From NCBI RefSeq assembly GCF_020921035.1, contig NC_063151.1, positions 17,118,934 through 17,182,933 of the forward strand: DNA of 64,000 bases, given 5' to 3'. Numbering within the stretch: position 1 is the stretch's first letter; every line of letters starts with the position of its first letter. The notes below the pieces were generated by a model. It saw only the letters and a list, made by a program, of their open reading frames with translations, was not told where the DNA came from and did not search any database. Made by a program: the position numbers and the translations under genes. This stretch comes from Rhodamnia argentea (lineage: Eukaryota; Streptophyta; Magnoliopsida; Myrtales; Myrtaceae). Below are positions 1 to 12,108 of this stretch, piece after piece.

Positions 1-126
1 AGTGAGCCAGAGCTGGAATTGATGAAGTTTATGCTTACTAGCTTGCCGAACCTACAAACGATGATGATCTGGCCTAACTCCAAGTGTGGAGAATGCAAGT
101 TGCTCAGGGAGTTGCTGCGGTCCTGA
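1..126 (+). CDS. C-terminal fragment of F-box/FBD/LRR gene (cut by window edge)
   Basis: Frame 1 encodes the end of an FBD domain (SEPELELMKFMLTSLPNLQ, then KLLRELLR), closely matching the last exon of genes A, D and E in this window. It ends at TGA 124-126, where the paralogues have CGA (the codon before the A-S-A-Q-A-E run), so the last 20 or so residues are missing. Beyond the stop the homologous sequence continues, with a further one-base insertion near 150. The upstream exons lie outside the window. It may be a slightly shortened gene or the tail of a pseudogene; the second frame lesion favours decay. Confidence 0.75.
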   Translation, partial: SEPELELMKFMLTSLPNLQTMMIWPNSKCGECKLLRELLRS

Positions 127-858
127 CGAGCCTCAACACAAGCAGAGGTGATCATTATCTGATCCTGTTGATCCGGAAGCCAACCCACGTTAAGATTGAA
201 TCACACATTGGAGTAACAGTCACTGCAATTGTTTTGCTATGCTGTGTTGAATATGCTTGAGTTGCATTGTATTGCAAAGAACTGGTATCTATTCCTCACG
301 TGTCTTATCTTCGTGAGCGGTGTCAAAAGGGATATGAAATTCTTACGTATGTGCTGATCATCCATGGGTTTATGAGTATCCCTTACATGCTGTTAACAAT
401 GATGGTGGCCGAGTTGGTTGTACTCATGAAAGCTCTGGTAACAATTTATCTTCTCTAAATCCATTCTATGGCTTAAATTGGGATTACTATACTGGCTCTA
501 TTAATATAGAGAGGAACTGTCAAGTATAATCTCGATGCATGTGAGCCAACTCAAATTCGCGTGGGATGATATAGGCCTTGCGTCGGACTCATCTAACATA
601 TTGCCATCGCATGAAGCCAATGACCGAGCTTCAATCACGATTTACAAAATTGGCATATTTGGTTGTAGAGTCATGTGATATTGGAATTGAATGTAGAAGC
701 GCCGTGAAGATCCATCTTTTTAAAGTTAGAGGGAACTAAATTCAGGGTTTGCTTGGAAGAGTTTAATAGTCGTCCATTCACCAAGAAAGGAAAAAAAGGA
801 AAACACAGACCATAAAATGAAGAGGAAGTAAAAGGAAATTCGTACGGACATTTAAACT
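127..858. other. 3' flank of the left F-box copy, paralogous to other flanks
   Basis: No gene seen. Positions 165-260 continue the 3' untranslated-like sequence shared with genes A and D (gattgaatcacac...). About 405-575 is alignable by eye with 27857-27995, and about 680-858 with 50190-50360. These are parts of a flanking module that travelled with the F-box copies during segmental duplication. The small open frames here have no recognisable protein character. Confidence 0.6.
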
Positions 859-1602
859 TCATTTGTTTTGAGGAAAATATAACGTTTCTGGAAAATGTTT
901 TCTAGCGAGTCATTTTTCTAAGAAAATGACAATATTTTTCAGTGTTTGGCTAATAAACTAGAAAATATTATCCACTATTTGGTATGAAAAATCTGATTTG
1001 ATTTTCCTCTGTGCACTCATTTTAATTTTTTAATTTTTACTTTATTTATCTTTTTAAAAAATCAAAATTGTAATTATTTTTATTTTTTTTTCTTTTCTCT
1101 TTTTCTGCTGGTTGTCGGCCATGGTGACAGGTGGCAACAGGTCGCGAGCAAGCTTGAGCCTTGCCAACGCCCGGCCTCGTTCAAGGTCGGCGAATTCTCG
1201 CCTAGTCATATCTAGCGAGCCTTGGCCTTGCTTGCCTATGGCTAGTCGTCGACCGTGGCCATAGCTAGAGACCACTCGAAGAAGAAGGGAAACGGAAAAT
1301 ATTAAAAAATATAAAATAAAAAGAGAAAATAAAAAAATAAAAAACTATTTTTTAAAAAATAAATAAAAAATGAAAAGAAAGTAAAAAATAATTAAAAAGA
1401 AAGGAAATGTGAAAGAGATGAGGAAGGAAAGATGAGGAAAATAATTTCCTCTCTCAAAAAGAGAAAAATAATTTTTCACTTTTGAAGGAGTTTTTTCCAT
1501 TGATGGAAAATGTTTTCATTAACTAGCTTATTTTTATTGAACCAAATACTGATAAATTCGGAAAATATTTTCTTGAAAGTTATTTTTTGTGAAACAAACA
1601 GA
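859..1602. mobile_element. Non-autonomous inverted-repeat element (MITE-like) with GC-rich core
   Basis: The ends are imperfect inverted repeats: catttgttttgaggaaaata on the left, and aaacaaacagagcc preceded by aagttattttttgtg on the right. Many GGAAAATGTTTTC-like boxes sit in the subterminal parts. An AT-rich body surrounds a GC-rich core at about 1110-1280. The paralogous flank at 50190-50460 lacks this block: 'acggacat' is followed there after about ten bases by 'ctattctccacc', which supports an insertion. I could not settle a target-site duplication. It encodes no transposase. Confidence 0.6.
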
Positions 1603-1762
1603 GCCAAGCCAAGTATTTTTCCACCTTTTGTAGTGGCTCTACTAATAATGATCTCTTTATGAGTTATTCAAATGCTTTTAGGAAGTCGCTAAAAAAACCC
1701 AAAAAAAAAAGTAGAAGGAGAAAGAATAGTACTATACATCTGGTCAAACTATTAAGTAATTA

Positions 1763-2112
1763 GGGAAAAAATCATCAAAAACCTTCAATAATACAGACAC
1801 ATTTATCCCAAAATTTTGCGACACTAAAAACCCCAAACTTGGACTCATGTGGCACATTTATCCCTAAATTTTTCTTGTGACACAAAAAATCTCAAATTTA
1901 TACCTGTGTGACACGAGGTAAATTTGTCACATGAATATAACTTTAAGGTTTTTGGTGCCACAACAAAAAATTTGGAATAAATGTGTCACATTAGTACAAG
2001 TTTGGAGTAAATGTGTCACATGGTACAAGTTAGAGGTTTTTTGTGTCACAAAAATAGTTTGAGGTAAATATGTCATAGTGGGCATAATTTAGGGTTTTTA
2101 GTGACTTTTCCC
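1763..2112. mobile_element. Short MITE with long terminal inverted repeats
   Basis: It begins gggaaaaaatcatcaaaaac and ends in the imperfect complement (gggtttttagtgacttttcccc region), about 50 bases or more of pairing at each end. The interior repeats 'aatttgtgtcaca / tgtgacac' motifs in both orientations. There is no coding capacity. A truncated relative lies at 61244-61355. I see no clear target-site duplication. Confidence 0.65.
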
Positions 2113-2162
2113 CATTAAACAATAGATAAGCCATAAAACCCTAGCAACAAAAATCAGATTCA

Positions 2163-3379
2163 GCTTTGTTTGTTTTACGAAAAATAATAATTGAAAAACA
2201 TTTTAGTAAAAATGATCATTTGTATCGTTATGAAAAATGTTTTCAGCATATCGAAAAAAAATTTATGTCTAAAAATTTTTGTGAACAATTATCTTTTTCA
2301 TCTATTTATTTTGATAATTGATGAAGCGATTATTTTCAAGAAAATAATTTGCAATGGAAAACATCCAAGAACTTAGAAATTTTATTTGTCCTATATACAT
2401 GTATAAGTATATAGATGTGTGCTGTATATATATGTGTGCGTAGCAGATACTCGTAGATATTTCATTTTTTTTGTTTGTGAATTTACTTGTGCCAAAAGAT
2501 TTTATTTATCACAATCAATGCATTCGTTGGATTGATTGGCATAGCATTTCCGCTCGTTCACTAATGCAATTCGCAATCCTAAGTGATTAACTAAATTATA
2601 TGTTGACCCAAAAAAGAACTACATTAAATGAAAAGAAGGCCAAAAAAACAACAACGACATGCTTCTAAACATACCACATGCTCCCCAAAAGGTTGAATTT
2701 AACATCACGATATAAGTCCTCAATCATTTCACGTCTGTCTTCAAATACTGCATATGAACAATTGTGTATCAATCTATAAATATTAATGAAACTCTTGGGT
2801 TACTCATTTTGCCTCCACGATTTCTCTCCAATAAAGCTTGGAAAATCAAAGTTATAATAAGTACAATAATTGGAGAACGTGAGAGCTCTAATGCTGTTGT
2901 GGGTGCATCAGCAGAAAAAAATGGTTATTTCTTCTGTGAGGCATCAACAGAGAAACTAGTCTTTTTGAAGGCGGAATGTTTTTCATGGAAGTAGTGCAAT
3001 ACTTGTTCATACTAATCGACATGGTCTGATTGGGCTATTAAAGCTGGCAGAGTGGGAGTAGGCAAATTGAAGGCCGAACCTTTGTAAATCTTGTCTTCAT
3101 AATCTCTGTCCATTTTTCCCTTTGTTGTTGCATATACTTGCATAAGATCACTTTCGATGAATGCACTCATGTGGTTTTTAGAAGTTCCGAAAGTTTCAAT
3201 TTGTAGGAGTTTTGTTTGCACAAAAAAGTAACCGATTTTTTGTTGTTATCGACATGTGATAACCTCAATTCATAATTATAATATTTTTTACTGATTAGCT
3301 ATTTTAAGCGATACAAGCGATCATTTTTAGGAAAATGTTTTGCAAATCAATCTATTTTTTCGCAGAAACAAATGAAGCT
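2163..3379. mobile_element. Candidate 1.2-kb terminal-inverted-repeat element or pair of MITE ends
   Basis: Left sequence 2163-2240 (gctttgtttgttttacg, then aaaaatgatcatttgtatcg) pairs over about 70 bases with the complement of 3303-3379 (aaaaatgatcgcttgtatcg, then catttgtttctgcg). The terminal motif resembles that of the element at 859-1602. The enclosed DNA is mixed: 2760-2860 resembles 7660-7760, and 3040-3240 is an LTR-like piece. The two ends may therefore belong to one composite element or to separate insertions. No transposase is visible. Confidence 0.45.
3040..3245 (+). repeat. Copia LTR-like fragment
   Basis: This stretch (ggcaaattgaaggccgaac through tctttgttgttgc-like sequence to gaagttccgaaagtttc) aligns by eye with 22195-22370. 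There the same sequence is followed by a Copia-type primer-binding site and gag remnants. Here the gag body is missing and only its tail survives at about 3383-3440. It is a decayed retroelement end carried along in the duplication of the gene A and gene D upstream regions. Confidence 0.5.
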
Positions 3380-4132
3380 TTAAAACTTCCTCAAGCTGAT
3401 CTGTAGAATATGACAGACACAGATGATGCATATTCTACATATTGTAGTGACGACTAAACTCCTATGCATCTTCGCGTTGTCAGAAAGCATCTCCCGATTA
3501 GATGTCCCAGAACTCTCTTTTAGGGAGATGAGGGGCGCCCCTTTAGGAGCAACATTGATGAAGAATTGAAGTTGGAGGGCACGCACCGTACACCATGGAA
3601 GCTCAATGAATAGTTTTGAGAGAAAGACAGACAACTTATTCTTGAAGACATGGTAGGAGATAAGTAGAAGGTGACAGAGTTGGAAAAGACACTATGAAAA
3701 AACTTGTTGACGAAGGAGTTATAAAGTGAGTAACTTCTTACACAAGGGGTTGCCCTTAGGCTCTTTTCGAATTTTTCATCTTTAAAAGGCCAAACCGGCC
3801 TCCCTTGTTTCCCTGTCTCTCCACTTCACTGCACTCTCTGTCTCTCTGTCTCTCTGTCTCTCTCTCAAAGGTTGACCGAATCCATCCTTACTTTGTATCT
3901 CCAAATTTAGCTTAACAATTACGTTATGATATTAAGGGATTTTTTTTTTCAATTTTTAGTAGTTATCAATATTTATATTCAAGATTTAGGACGTTCGCTT
4001 TTCTTCTTAGTTTACGTGTTTCTTATTTTCTACTCAGAATTTCATTAGAGTTTTTTGATTTATTTGCATCTAACCGGTTCCAATGCATAAATATTTGTTT
4101 CAAATTTTAAAGCACCGCAGGTGAGAATAAGA
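3380..4132 (+). promoter_or_regulatory. Upstream region and 5'UTR of gene A, with TATA-like box
   Basis: A TATA-like tttaaaagg lies at 3781-3789, followed by a pyrimidine-rich leader with tctctgtctctctg repeats to about 3867. The same arrangement occurs at 23630 before gene D. A splice-acceptor-like 'accgcag' at 4114-4120 precedes the start region, suggesting a 5'UTR intron. Positions 3383-3440 match the tail of the Copia gag remnant seen at 23128-23200. 3656-3750 matches the repeat found at both 22085 and 23500. TATA and splice assignments are inferred from sequence only. Confidence 0.5.
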
Positions 4133-6165
4133 ATGACGAACGAGTTGGATAAAATCAGCCAGTTACCAGAGCACTTAACGGACCAAATCCTATCACGCTT
4201 GCCGATTAAGGACGCAGTGAGGACCAGTATTTTGTCCAGAAAGTGGAGGTACAAATGGTCCTCTATTCCACGGCTTGTGTTTGATGAAAAATGTACCAGG
4301 GAGACAGGAGTTTCTTCTCTTCAACCATCTCTAAATGACAACTTGGTGAAGATCATTGACGAGGTCCTCTTGCTTCATACTGGCCCAATGGAGAATTTCA
4401 CGCTCTCTCACAAGGGATTTTGTGCCACGAGTAACATTGACCACTGGATTCTCCATCTCTCTAGAATCCCCCTTAAAGAAATTACACTCCGTATCTGGAA
4501 AGGGTACTATTACAAGATTCCCATCACCTTATTCAGTTGTCAAGACTTGATTCATTTGGATCTCCTCCATTGTGTGGTGAAAATTCCATCGACATTTGAA
4601 GGATTCAAAAACTTGCGAACTTTGTCTTTTTTGCAAGTTAAGGTGTCTTCGGACGAGCTCAAGGCCTTGATTTCTCGCTGCCCCCACCTAAGACATTTGA
4701 TGTTGGTGAACTCAGAAAGGATTGAGCAAATTATTGTCGAAGCTGGCAACCTTGAGTGGCTTCTTCTGCATGGAGGTTTTCAGGATGTCACTTTGGGTGT
4801 GATGAATCATTTGAAGTCGGTCACAATAGCTTTCTGTGATGATATTGCCAACAAACATGGACCCGGCAATGACAACTTGAGCAATTTGCACAAATTCTTC
4901 CGAAACCTACCAAAAATTCGGCGTCTCACGCTTAAAAATTACTCACTAAAGGTAACTTTAAAGGGCATAAATTCTGAAGTTTGTTAGGACTCTGTTCACT
5001 ATCATTTTTGGAAAATATTTTCCAAATCTTTGATTTTCCATGAAGTATATATTGACACTTGATTTTGGCTGATTCCTGTAGTATTTGGCCGCTGGAAATG
5101 TTCCACAGACACTGCCTAATGAACTCGTTCATTTGAAGTACCTCTTCTTATGCATAGACTTCAATAGAGTGGAGGAGATTTTGACTTTCATGTGCCTGAT
5201 CAGAAGCTCTCCTCGGTTGAAACATGTTGACCTTCTGGTGAGTATAATCATTGAGATTAGTGTTCAGCGGACTAATCTGGTATTTCTTCGAAACTATTAT
5301 CGCTGATCTTATTTAGGTATTTGTGTGGTCTTCTTCACAAATTTTCTTTAATTGGCGAATTGCTTTTAGCAAATATTGAGTCAAACTTAAAGTCCAATGC
5401 TCTATCACTATAGTCTAAATCGATACTACTAATTAAATTGTATGCTATAACAAATCGCAATGTAACAAATTGATGAAACCTTTTCTTTTTAGCGAAAATG
5501 TTCATGATTTAAAGAAAGATAAATGGGTATCAGAAGATTGATGCTTCCTTTGTATCGGTTTTAGAATATATGTTGGAAATAATATCATTTGATTATCGTA
5601 TTACCTTGGTGCTTTTAATCATTGAATTTGATGAAAAAGAGAGCTAATCTATATTTTACAGCCACTATATTATACATTCTCAGAATAGATGATGGTATAA
5701 TAATCCGGTTCACCCGAAAAAGAAAGATATCGCAATTCGGCGGTCATAAAAGGAAATAGATAAATCAAGTACTATGCTCTCTCGAATAAACGAATGGATT
5801 AAGCTCTCTCTCTACGCATCGTGATGTTAAAGCTGCTCTTTGATCATCAAAAACAGACTCGTGCTGAGAATCAACAGACTACTTGGATTGGGACAATGGC
5901 CGATTTTTGGGAAGACCACCAGGCGTGTTGCCTGAAAAACCTACAAGTTGTATCGATGGGTGGAATTTCAGGTAGTAAGCCAGAGCAGGAAATGATGAAG
6001 TTTCTTCTTGCCAGTTCGCCGAATCTACGAACGATGACGATCAAGCCTAATTCCACGAGTGGAGAAGGCAAGTTGCTCAGGGAGTTGCTGCGTTTCCGAC
6101 GAGCCTCGGCCCAAGCGGAGGTGATATTTCTTGACTCTGTTGATCCGGAAGCTGGCCCACATTAA
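4133..6165 (+). CDS. Gene A: F-box/FBD/LRR-repeat protein (At1g13570-like)
   Basis: Predicted exons are 4133-4951, 5082-5237 and 5857-6165 (819+156+309 bases), all phase 0, giving 427 residues, close to the roughly 416 of the Arabidopsis family. The start is the ATG at 4133, just after a splice-acceptor-like site; an in-frame GTG at 4121 is less likely. Residues 8-52 form the F-box (ISQLPEHLTDQILSRL, then RKWRYKW). The middle is leucine-rich (SSDELKALISRCPHL, a typical LRR of this family). Exon 3 carries the FBD (KFLLASSPNLRTMTIKP, then KLLRELLRFRRASAQAEV). F-box proteins bind SKP1 and present substrates to an SCF ubiquitin ligase; the substrate here is unknown. Donor sites are gtaact and gtgagt; acceptors are tgtag and aacag. 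Nearest relative in the window: gene D. Confidence 0.87.
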
Positions 6166-8587
6166 GATTGAATCACACATGGGATTAACAGGAACCGCAA
6201 TGTCTTACTAGGCTGATTGGAACTTGAATCAACTGTGACGCAGAGTTTGTGTATGACCCAGAAAAATGAGAATCCTCTTCTTTCATCTTCTGTTAAGTCA
6301 ATTGTAAGGCGTTCTTAATTCCATTTATGTTTAGCGGTTTGCAACTCTCATCATCAATTTGGAAGCATAGTGGTTGCTTTTCTTATGCCCTGATTGACCT
6401 TCTGGCCCCTTCAGGGACCTTCATTTCAATGAAAAATTGTATCCATCTCCTACGATTTTTAACTCAATTTAAAGAAAAATGGAGCTTTTAAATATATGTG
6501 TCATATATGATATAGCGATATTTCAAACAAGTCGAATGTAAATATGACCAATATTTGATTGTTTGTACACTTTTCATGAGACATCCGATCAACATAAATC
6601 CTTTCATGAAAAATCAGGACGAAATTGTTTAGAGTTGGTTGCCGCCCATATGGAAATGAGCCAAATGCACGTTTATACTAAGAAGTTGCACTCTTTGTCG
6701 TTGTAAATCTAATTCACACGATCCTTAGAGTATCGAAAATCTTGTGATTGAATTTTTATGAAACTATCATTTTATCATGAAAAAAACACAAATTTCTTGA
6801 CAGCCTTAAGGTTGGACAATTTGATTTGAAAGTGTGATGTGTTCGGACCCGGCCATTGGATTGAAAAAAAGTTGTATATTAAAAAAAAAAAGGGATCTTC
6901 ATAATCCAATTGTACCCTTAAGTTGAATGTCAATGAGATTTAGCATCAGGTCAAAAATTGTCAAATTTTCAAGAATCCTAAGTGAGAAATTATGTGACTA
7001 CACACGTACCAGAAAGGTCAATTCGAATGGACGAAAACATAATCAAATTCCTTCTAGACAAAAATAACCCCGAAGAAACCCAAAAAACTTGCAAATCAAG
7101 AATACTTTTCAGAATATTCCTCATTTTAAAATATCTGTTATTGGTCATTGGCAAGAGATAAGCACCAGAATTGAAATAAATATTGGAAATATTGTTTTTG
7201 CATCAGATACAAATTACACACAACACATCCGAAAGAGCCCGTGTAAACAAAACGTTACACTCCCAAAAAAAAAAAAAAAAAAACCACGGTTCGTGTGAGC
7301 CAACTCACATTCACAGTTTCATGAGTTGGGCCCCACATGGGACCTATCTGATCTAACGGTGACACCGAATGAAGGCAATAATTGAGCTTTAGTCTTGATT
7401 TTCAGAAGGGAAATGCTTCCCCGATAGTACTATCAAGAACGGTATAATCTCAACCGTAGATTCACACACCATCACCGCATGTTTTGCATAAAGCACTTAT
7501 TGATTGAGAGATCGTGCGGTCAGAAATAACCGACGATCTTGTCAAATTGTCGGGTTAGTAGTTCATTTTTAGAATATTTGATGGTAGAGTCATGGGATGA
7601 CGTATTCTTCTCGGATGCGAAATACTAAAATTCCCCATATTATTTGCTTCCCTAAGTTATGTGTTAATCTACACATAATAATGAAACTCTTGGGTTACTC
7701 AGTTTGCCTCCTCGATTCCTCACCACTAAAGCTTGCAAAATCGAAGGGTTCGCATTCTCATTGGTTTATTCATGTGACATAGAAGAGCGGTTCAATGTTC
7801 TGTCGTAAATGAGCCAAAATGGTGGACACGGTGTAATTAACGATACATTGATATACGCTCTAGAATATGAAGGGATTGACGGTGCGTTGCGAGAATATAA
7901 AAGCCTATCTTTGTGCTTGAAGGAAGCATTTTTGTAACGTCCCACAATCTTCACATGGCCATATTGTGATCTAGCGTTTCATTCTTCTCTTATTCACTCT
8001 ATTGTTCTTTTGGCTTACAAATATTGGATGGAGGTCCGCAACACAAAAGACTGATCTAAGCATTATCTACGTCGAAGGTATATTAAGTAACATATTTGAA
8101 CTCGAATTCTCGCTTCAAACTGATCATCGTAGGTGTTTTCGTCATCATTGTTCCATCACATACATTCATGCGCTTTTTCCGAGTTGGTTTACTTATAATG
8201 AGATAACAAATGCTCATCCAAGATGTGTATATACAATACACTTTCTTTGCATAAATTTAGAAATTAAGCTGTCCTCTAAAAGTGGAGGGACAGCGAACTC
8301 CTGCACTTTGCATAAGTGCCTGAGATTATATATGACAAATTTGTCTTTATTTTCTTATCATCTTATCTCAGATATTACGTAAGGATATTAGATTTTTTTT
8401 TTCAATTTCGAGTAGTTATCCATTTATATATTTACGATTTAGTATGTTCTATGTTTTTATTAGTTTATATTTCTCATTTTGAAACTTAGAGTCTCATTAG
8501 TGTTTTTTGTGTGTTTTTTTTTTTTTAAATTTTACTTGACTAACCATTTCCAATACGTTATTGTTAGTATCTCAAGTGAGAAGAAGA
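6166..8587. other. Duplicated 3' flank of gene A and upstream DNA of pseudogene B
   Basis: 6166-6450 is 3'UTR-like and shared with gene D (26056-26330), ending near 'tcatttcaatgaaaaattg'. 6580-7270 is a module repeated at about 19900-21200 and 26600-27600. A poly(A) run is at 7266-7282. 7300-7410 resembles 27975-28080, the left flank of the large retrotransposon, and 7570-7660 resembles 49990-50060, its right flank. 7860-8580 contains no gene I can support; the open frame at 8002-8382 has no recognisable protein features. Confidence 0.55.
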
Positions 8588-10549
8588 ATGACGATTGCAT
8601 TGAACAGGATCAGCCAGTTACCGGAGAACCTAATAGACGAAATCCTATCGCACTTACCGATTAAGGAGGCAGTTAGGACTAGTAAATTGTTGAGAAAGTG
8701 GAGGTACGAATGGTCCTCTCTTCCACAAATTGTGTTTGATGACCAATATACCAGTGACAAAGGAGTTCCTTCTCTTCTACCATCTCTTCATGAAAACTTG
8801 GTGAAGATAATTGACAAGGTCCTCTTGCTTCACACTGGCCCAATACATAAGTTCGAGCTCTCTCACAAAGCATTTTGTGCCATGAGTGACATTGGCCGTT
8901 GGATTCTTCATCTATCCAGAATCTTAGTCAAAGAAATCATGTTGAATATCTGGGACGGGTAGAATTACAAGATTCCCACCTCCTTGTTCAATTGCCAGCA
9001 CTTGATTAATTTAGAATTGTATAGATGTTCAGTCAAAATCACCTCGACATTTGAAAGATTCAAGAACTTGGAAAGTTTGGATCTCCAATATGTTGAGTTG
9101 TCTCCAGATGGGCTTGAGGCTCTGATTTCTTGCTGCCCTCTACTAAAATGTTTCATTTTGAAGAACTGCCCCTTACTAAAATTTTCATTTTGAAGAATCT
9201 AGAGGGGATTACGCAAGTTAACATTGAAGCTCTCAACCTCGAATGGCATGATGTTGAAGGAGCTTTTCAAGATGTCGTTTTTGGTGTTATGAACAGTTTG
9301 AAGTCAATTAGGATAGCTTTCTCTGATGATATTGCTAACCAATGTGGACCCGGCAATGCCAACTCGAGCAATCTGCACAAATTCTTCTAACATCTGTCCC
9401 AAATTTACAATCTCAAGCTTGGCATTTACTCATTGAAGGTACATTCGGTGTGATCGCACCGTTCAAGCTATTTTTGTTTCATGCTTTTCCTGAAATTGTG
9501 AAATAATGTTTGTGATGAATGAAAACATGTCATCCTATTACTAAATCATGGGTATCTATTTACATATGATTTTGGTTGATTTGTGCAGTATTTGGCTGTT
9601 GGAACTGTTCCAAAGACGCTGCCTTATGCACTTAGTCACTTGGAGTACCTCTTCATATGCATAGACTTCAATAGGAAGAAGGAGATAAGATCTCCTCAGT
9701 TGAAACGAGTACACTTCCAGGTGAAGATGATCTTTGAGGTTAGATTTTAACGAACTAATCTAGTATGTCGTTGAAACCATGATCACGGATCTTATTTAGT
9801 TAAATGGGTGATTTTTCTCAACATTTTTTTTACTTAGGCAAAAAATTTGAAGCACATATCATAATAAGTTGAATCAAGGAATTTTTTTTATTTTTAGAGA
9901 AATCATTTGAAGAAAAATAAATCTGTATCGGAAGAGCGTTGCTTCCTTTGTATCAATTTTTAAGTTATGTATTAGGTCTAATTTGATGTGATTTGATTTC
10001 GGTGATCATCCTGTTACCTTGGTGCTTTTGATCATTAATTTGAGGAACAAGAGAGCTAATCTACACTCTATGGTGATCGAATGTGCATACAAGCTCAAAA
10101 GAATGACGGTTTAATAATCCATTTCAGCCAAAATAAAAGAGATCATAATATGCGGAAGCCAAATCAAGTTCTCTGCCTCTCTTGATAGAGATTAAGCTCT
10201 CTCTCTACGCATCTCTATATGTTAAAGTTATTCTTTGATCGTTAAAAAACACAGAATGGGGTCGAGGATCAACAGACTACAAGGATTGGGACAACAACCA
10301 ACTTTTGGGAAGACTACCGCGCGTGTTGCCTAGAACAAGTGCAAGAAGTAACGATGGACGGAAGTTTGGACATTGAGCTGGAGCTAAAATTGATGGAATT
10401 TCTGCTTACTAGTTCGCCGAACCTACAAAGGATGATGATCCGGCCTACTTCCACGAGTGGAGAAGGTAAGTTGCTCAGGGATTTGCTAAGGTTCGGGGCG
10501 AGGCTCGGGGCAAGCGAAGGTGATTTTTCTGGACCCTGTTGTTCCGGAG
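8588..10549 (+). pseudogene. Pseudogene B: F-box/FBD/LRR gene with stops, micro-duplication and deletion
   Basis: It starts at ATG 8588 with a good F-box (ISQLPENLIDEILSHLPIKE). Lesions relative to A, D and E: TAG at 8960-8962 where A has TAC; a tandem micro-duplication of about 33 bases at 9140-9195 that shifts the frame; TAA near 9388 where paralogues have CGA (F-F-R). Exon 2 (about 9589-9720) lacks 24 bases, in frame. Exon 3 (about 10258-10549) drifts out of frame after LLRDLLRFG. The splice positions (ctgaag|gta, gtgcag|tat, cttccag|gtg) are still visible. A 133-residue F-box-only product could still be made from the first exon, but nothing shows that it is. Confidence 0.85.
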
Positions 10550-11574
10550 TAAGGAGTCACTGCAATTGTTTTTACCATGCTGTGTAGAACTTGAATAAAG
10601 TCGCACTTTGTGTGTTACTCCGAGAAATGAGAACCCTCTTCGTTCATCTTGTGTTAGTCTTTTGTAAGGAGTTTCTCATTCAATATATGTCGTAACGGTT
10701 TGCAGCTTTCATCATCATTTGGAAGCAAAATGGCTGCTTTGCTTATGGGCCTGCTTAGCCCTCTGGTAGTCGTACCGACCTTCATTGTATGAGTTTTAGC
10801 TCGGAGTAGTGCCATGAGAATGAAGCACATAGTGAACCAAACTTAAAGTACAATGACCTATCACTGTAGTCTAAGTGGATTTCGCAACAAAACGGTCATT
10901 TGTCGACTTCTCAGCATTTGTTTTTCCTAGGGACAAAGCCGTCAGTGGCTCTTTAATCCTTTCAAAATTTGAGAATCAATCCTCTACCATCCTTTTTTTT
11001 TTTTTTATAGCAAAACGGCCTCCATGATTTTTCAATTGTTCCACCATAAGTACCTTTGTCAATTTAGCCTGCCGGACCGATGAGTTGGGCGAAATGGTGT
11101 GTTGGACGTCAAGTATTACATTAGCAATATACAAAGAATAAGACGTGTGTCAACTCCTTTGATCGGCTAAGTCCACGTCAACGAATTCTTCCACTTGCAC
11201 TGAACCATTTAAAATTTAATGGACCTTTGCTTCTTGGCAAAGGAGTCTTATGACTGGTCAAGAGGGTCAAAGACTTCATTGGCTCCTTTCATATATGATA
11301 AAGTCGAACTGCTCTTCTGCTCACAATTCCTTCGGTGAGCAAAATAGCCGAACAATACGATATTCATTTTTGCAACGGAACTTCATAGGGTATTCATGCA
11401 AAAGCAATACATATCCACTCTAGCAATGTTAGAAAGTAGTAAGAGGTTTTTCAGATGACGCACTTGTCAACTCGGGAATATGCCGGCAAGCTGTCGGCAT
11501 ATTTAGTCATTCATGTTGTAAATATTAGGAATCGGGCCCAACCCTAAACAAAAATATCAGTTAAATTGCACATA
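10550..11574. other. 3' flank of pseudogene B, no gene
   Basis: 10590-10790 is the decayed 3'UTR-like sequence of the F-box family. About 11316-11574 starts a block duplicated at 57610-57790 (ttcggtgagcaaaatagcc). 10900-11310 holds low-complexity AT-rich DNA with a T-run near 10998. I see no coding gene. Confidence 0.5.
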
Positions 11575-11794
11575 AATGTTAGGAGCATTCACCACCCACC
11601 TGGGTGGGGCCGCTGGTTCGCGCACTCTTCCTCTTGCAAAAGGTCGAGTGTTCGAATCCCAGGGGCGTTGCAGGGTGACTTAATCGATGGTATGTGTATG
11701 GTGGCTAGCACATGTTACTCCCAGGGTTTACCCCCGGCTACCGGCCGTGCGGGGTTCCCTGGGTCACAAAAAAAAAAAAAATGTTAGGAGCATT
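11575..11794 (+). mobile_element. tRNA-derived SINE (Au-SINE-like) with 15-bp target-site duplication
   Basis: The body 11590-11779 starts accacccacctgggtgggg, carries a B-box-like gtgttcgaatccc at about 11649-11661, and ends ggtttacccccggctaccgg, then gggttccctgggtcac and an A-tail. That ending is characteristic of the plant Au SINE as I remember it. Both sides carry aatgttaggagcatt (11575-11589 and 11780-11794), an exact 15-base duplication. Transcription would be by RNA polymerase III; mobilisation would need LINE enzymes supplied elsewhere. Confidence 0.88.
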
Positions 11795-12108
11795 TAATAT
11801 ATATATTTCTTTTTGGTCGGGAGGAGCATTTAATTAAGCCCATAAGATATGGAATAAGACTTAACAAACTGGTGGCAGGAGGCTCTGAGTTCAACTGAAT
11901 CAACTGAGTTGAGCCCATAAGAGCATGAAATTTGGCCAGGCTCGCAGAACACTAAAACTGGCCGAAATATATAGATGGAAGAGGTGCCAAGTTGGAAATA
12001 TCGGTTTATTTAAGCAGATTTAGAGGATAATTGAGCAATTTGATTTGATATTATCACCAGCATAAGAGATAATAAGAGGTTTCCTATTGTTTAAGATACG
12101 CTAAATGT

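Noticed and set aside
1054..1275. Open frame on the - strand over the GC-rich core of a MITE
   Set aside because: It lies inside an inverted-repeat element, has no domain, and the openness follows from GC-rich low-complexity sequence.
7266..7282. Poly(A) run as evidence of a retrocopy
   Set aside because: No processed gene copy or target duplication precedes it; the parallel flanks have shorter A-runs at the same place.
8002..8382. 126-codon open frame upstream of pseudogene B
   Set aside because: No recognisable domain, no conservation in the duplicated flanks, composition like the surrounding spacer.
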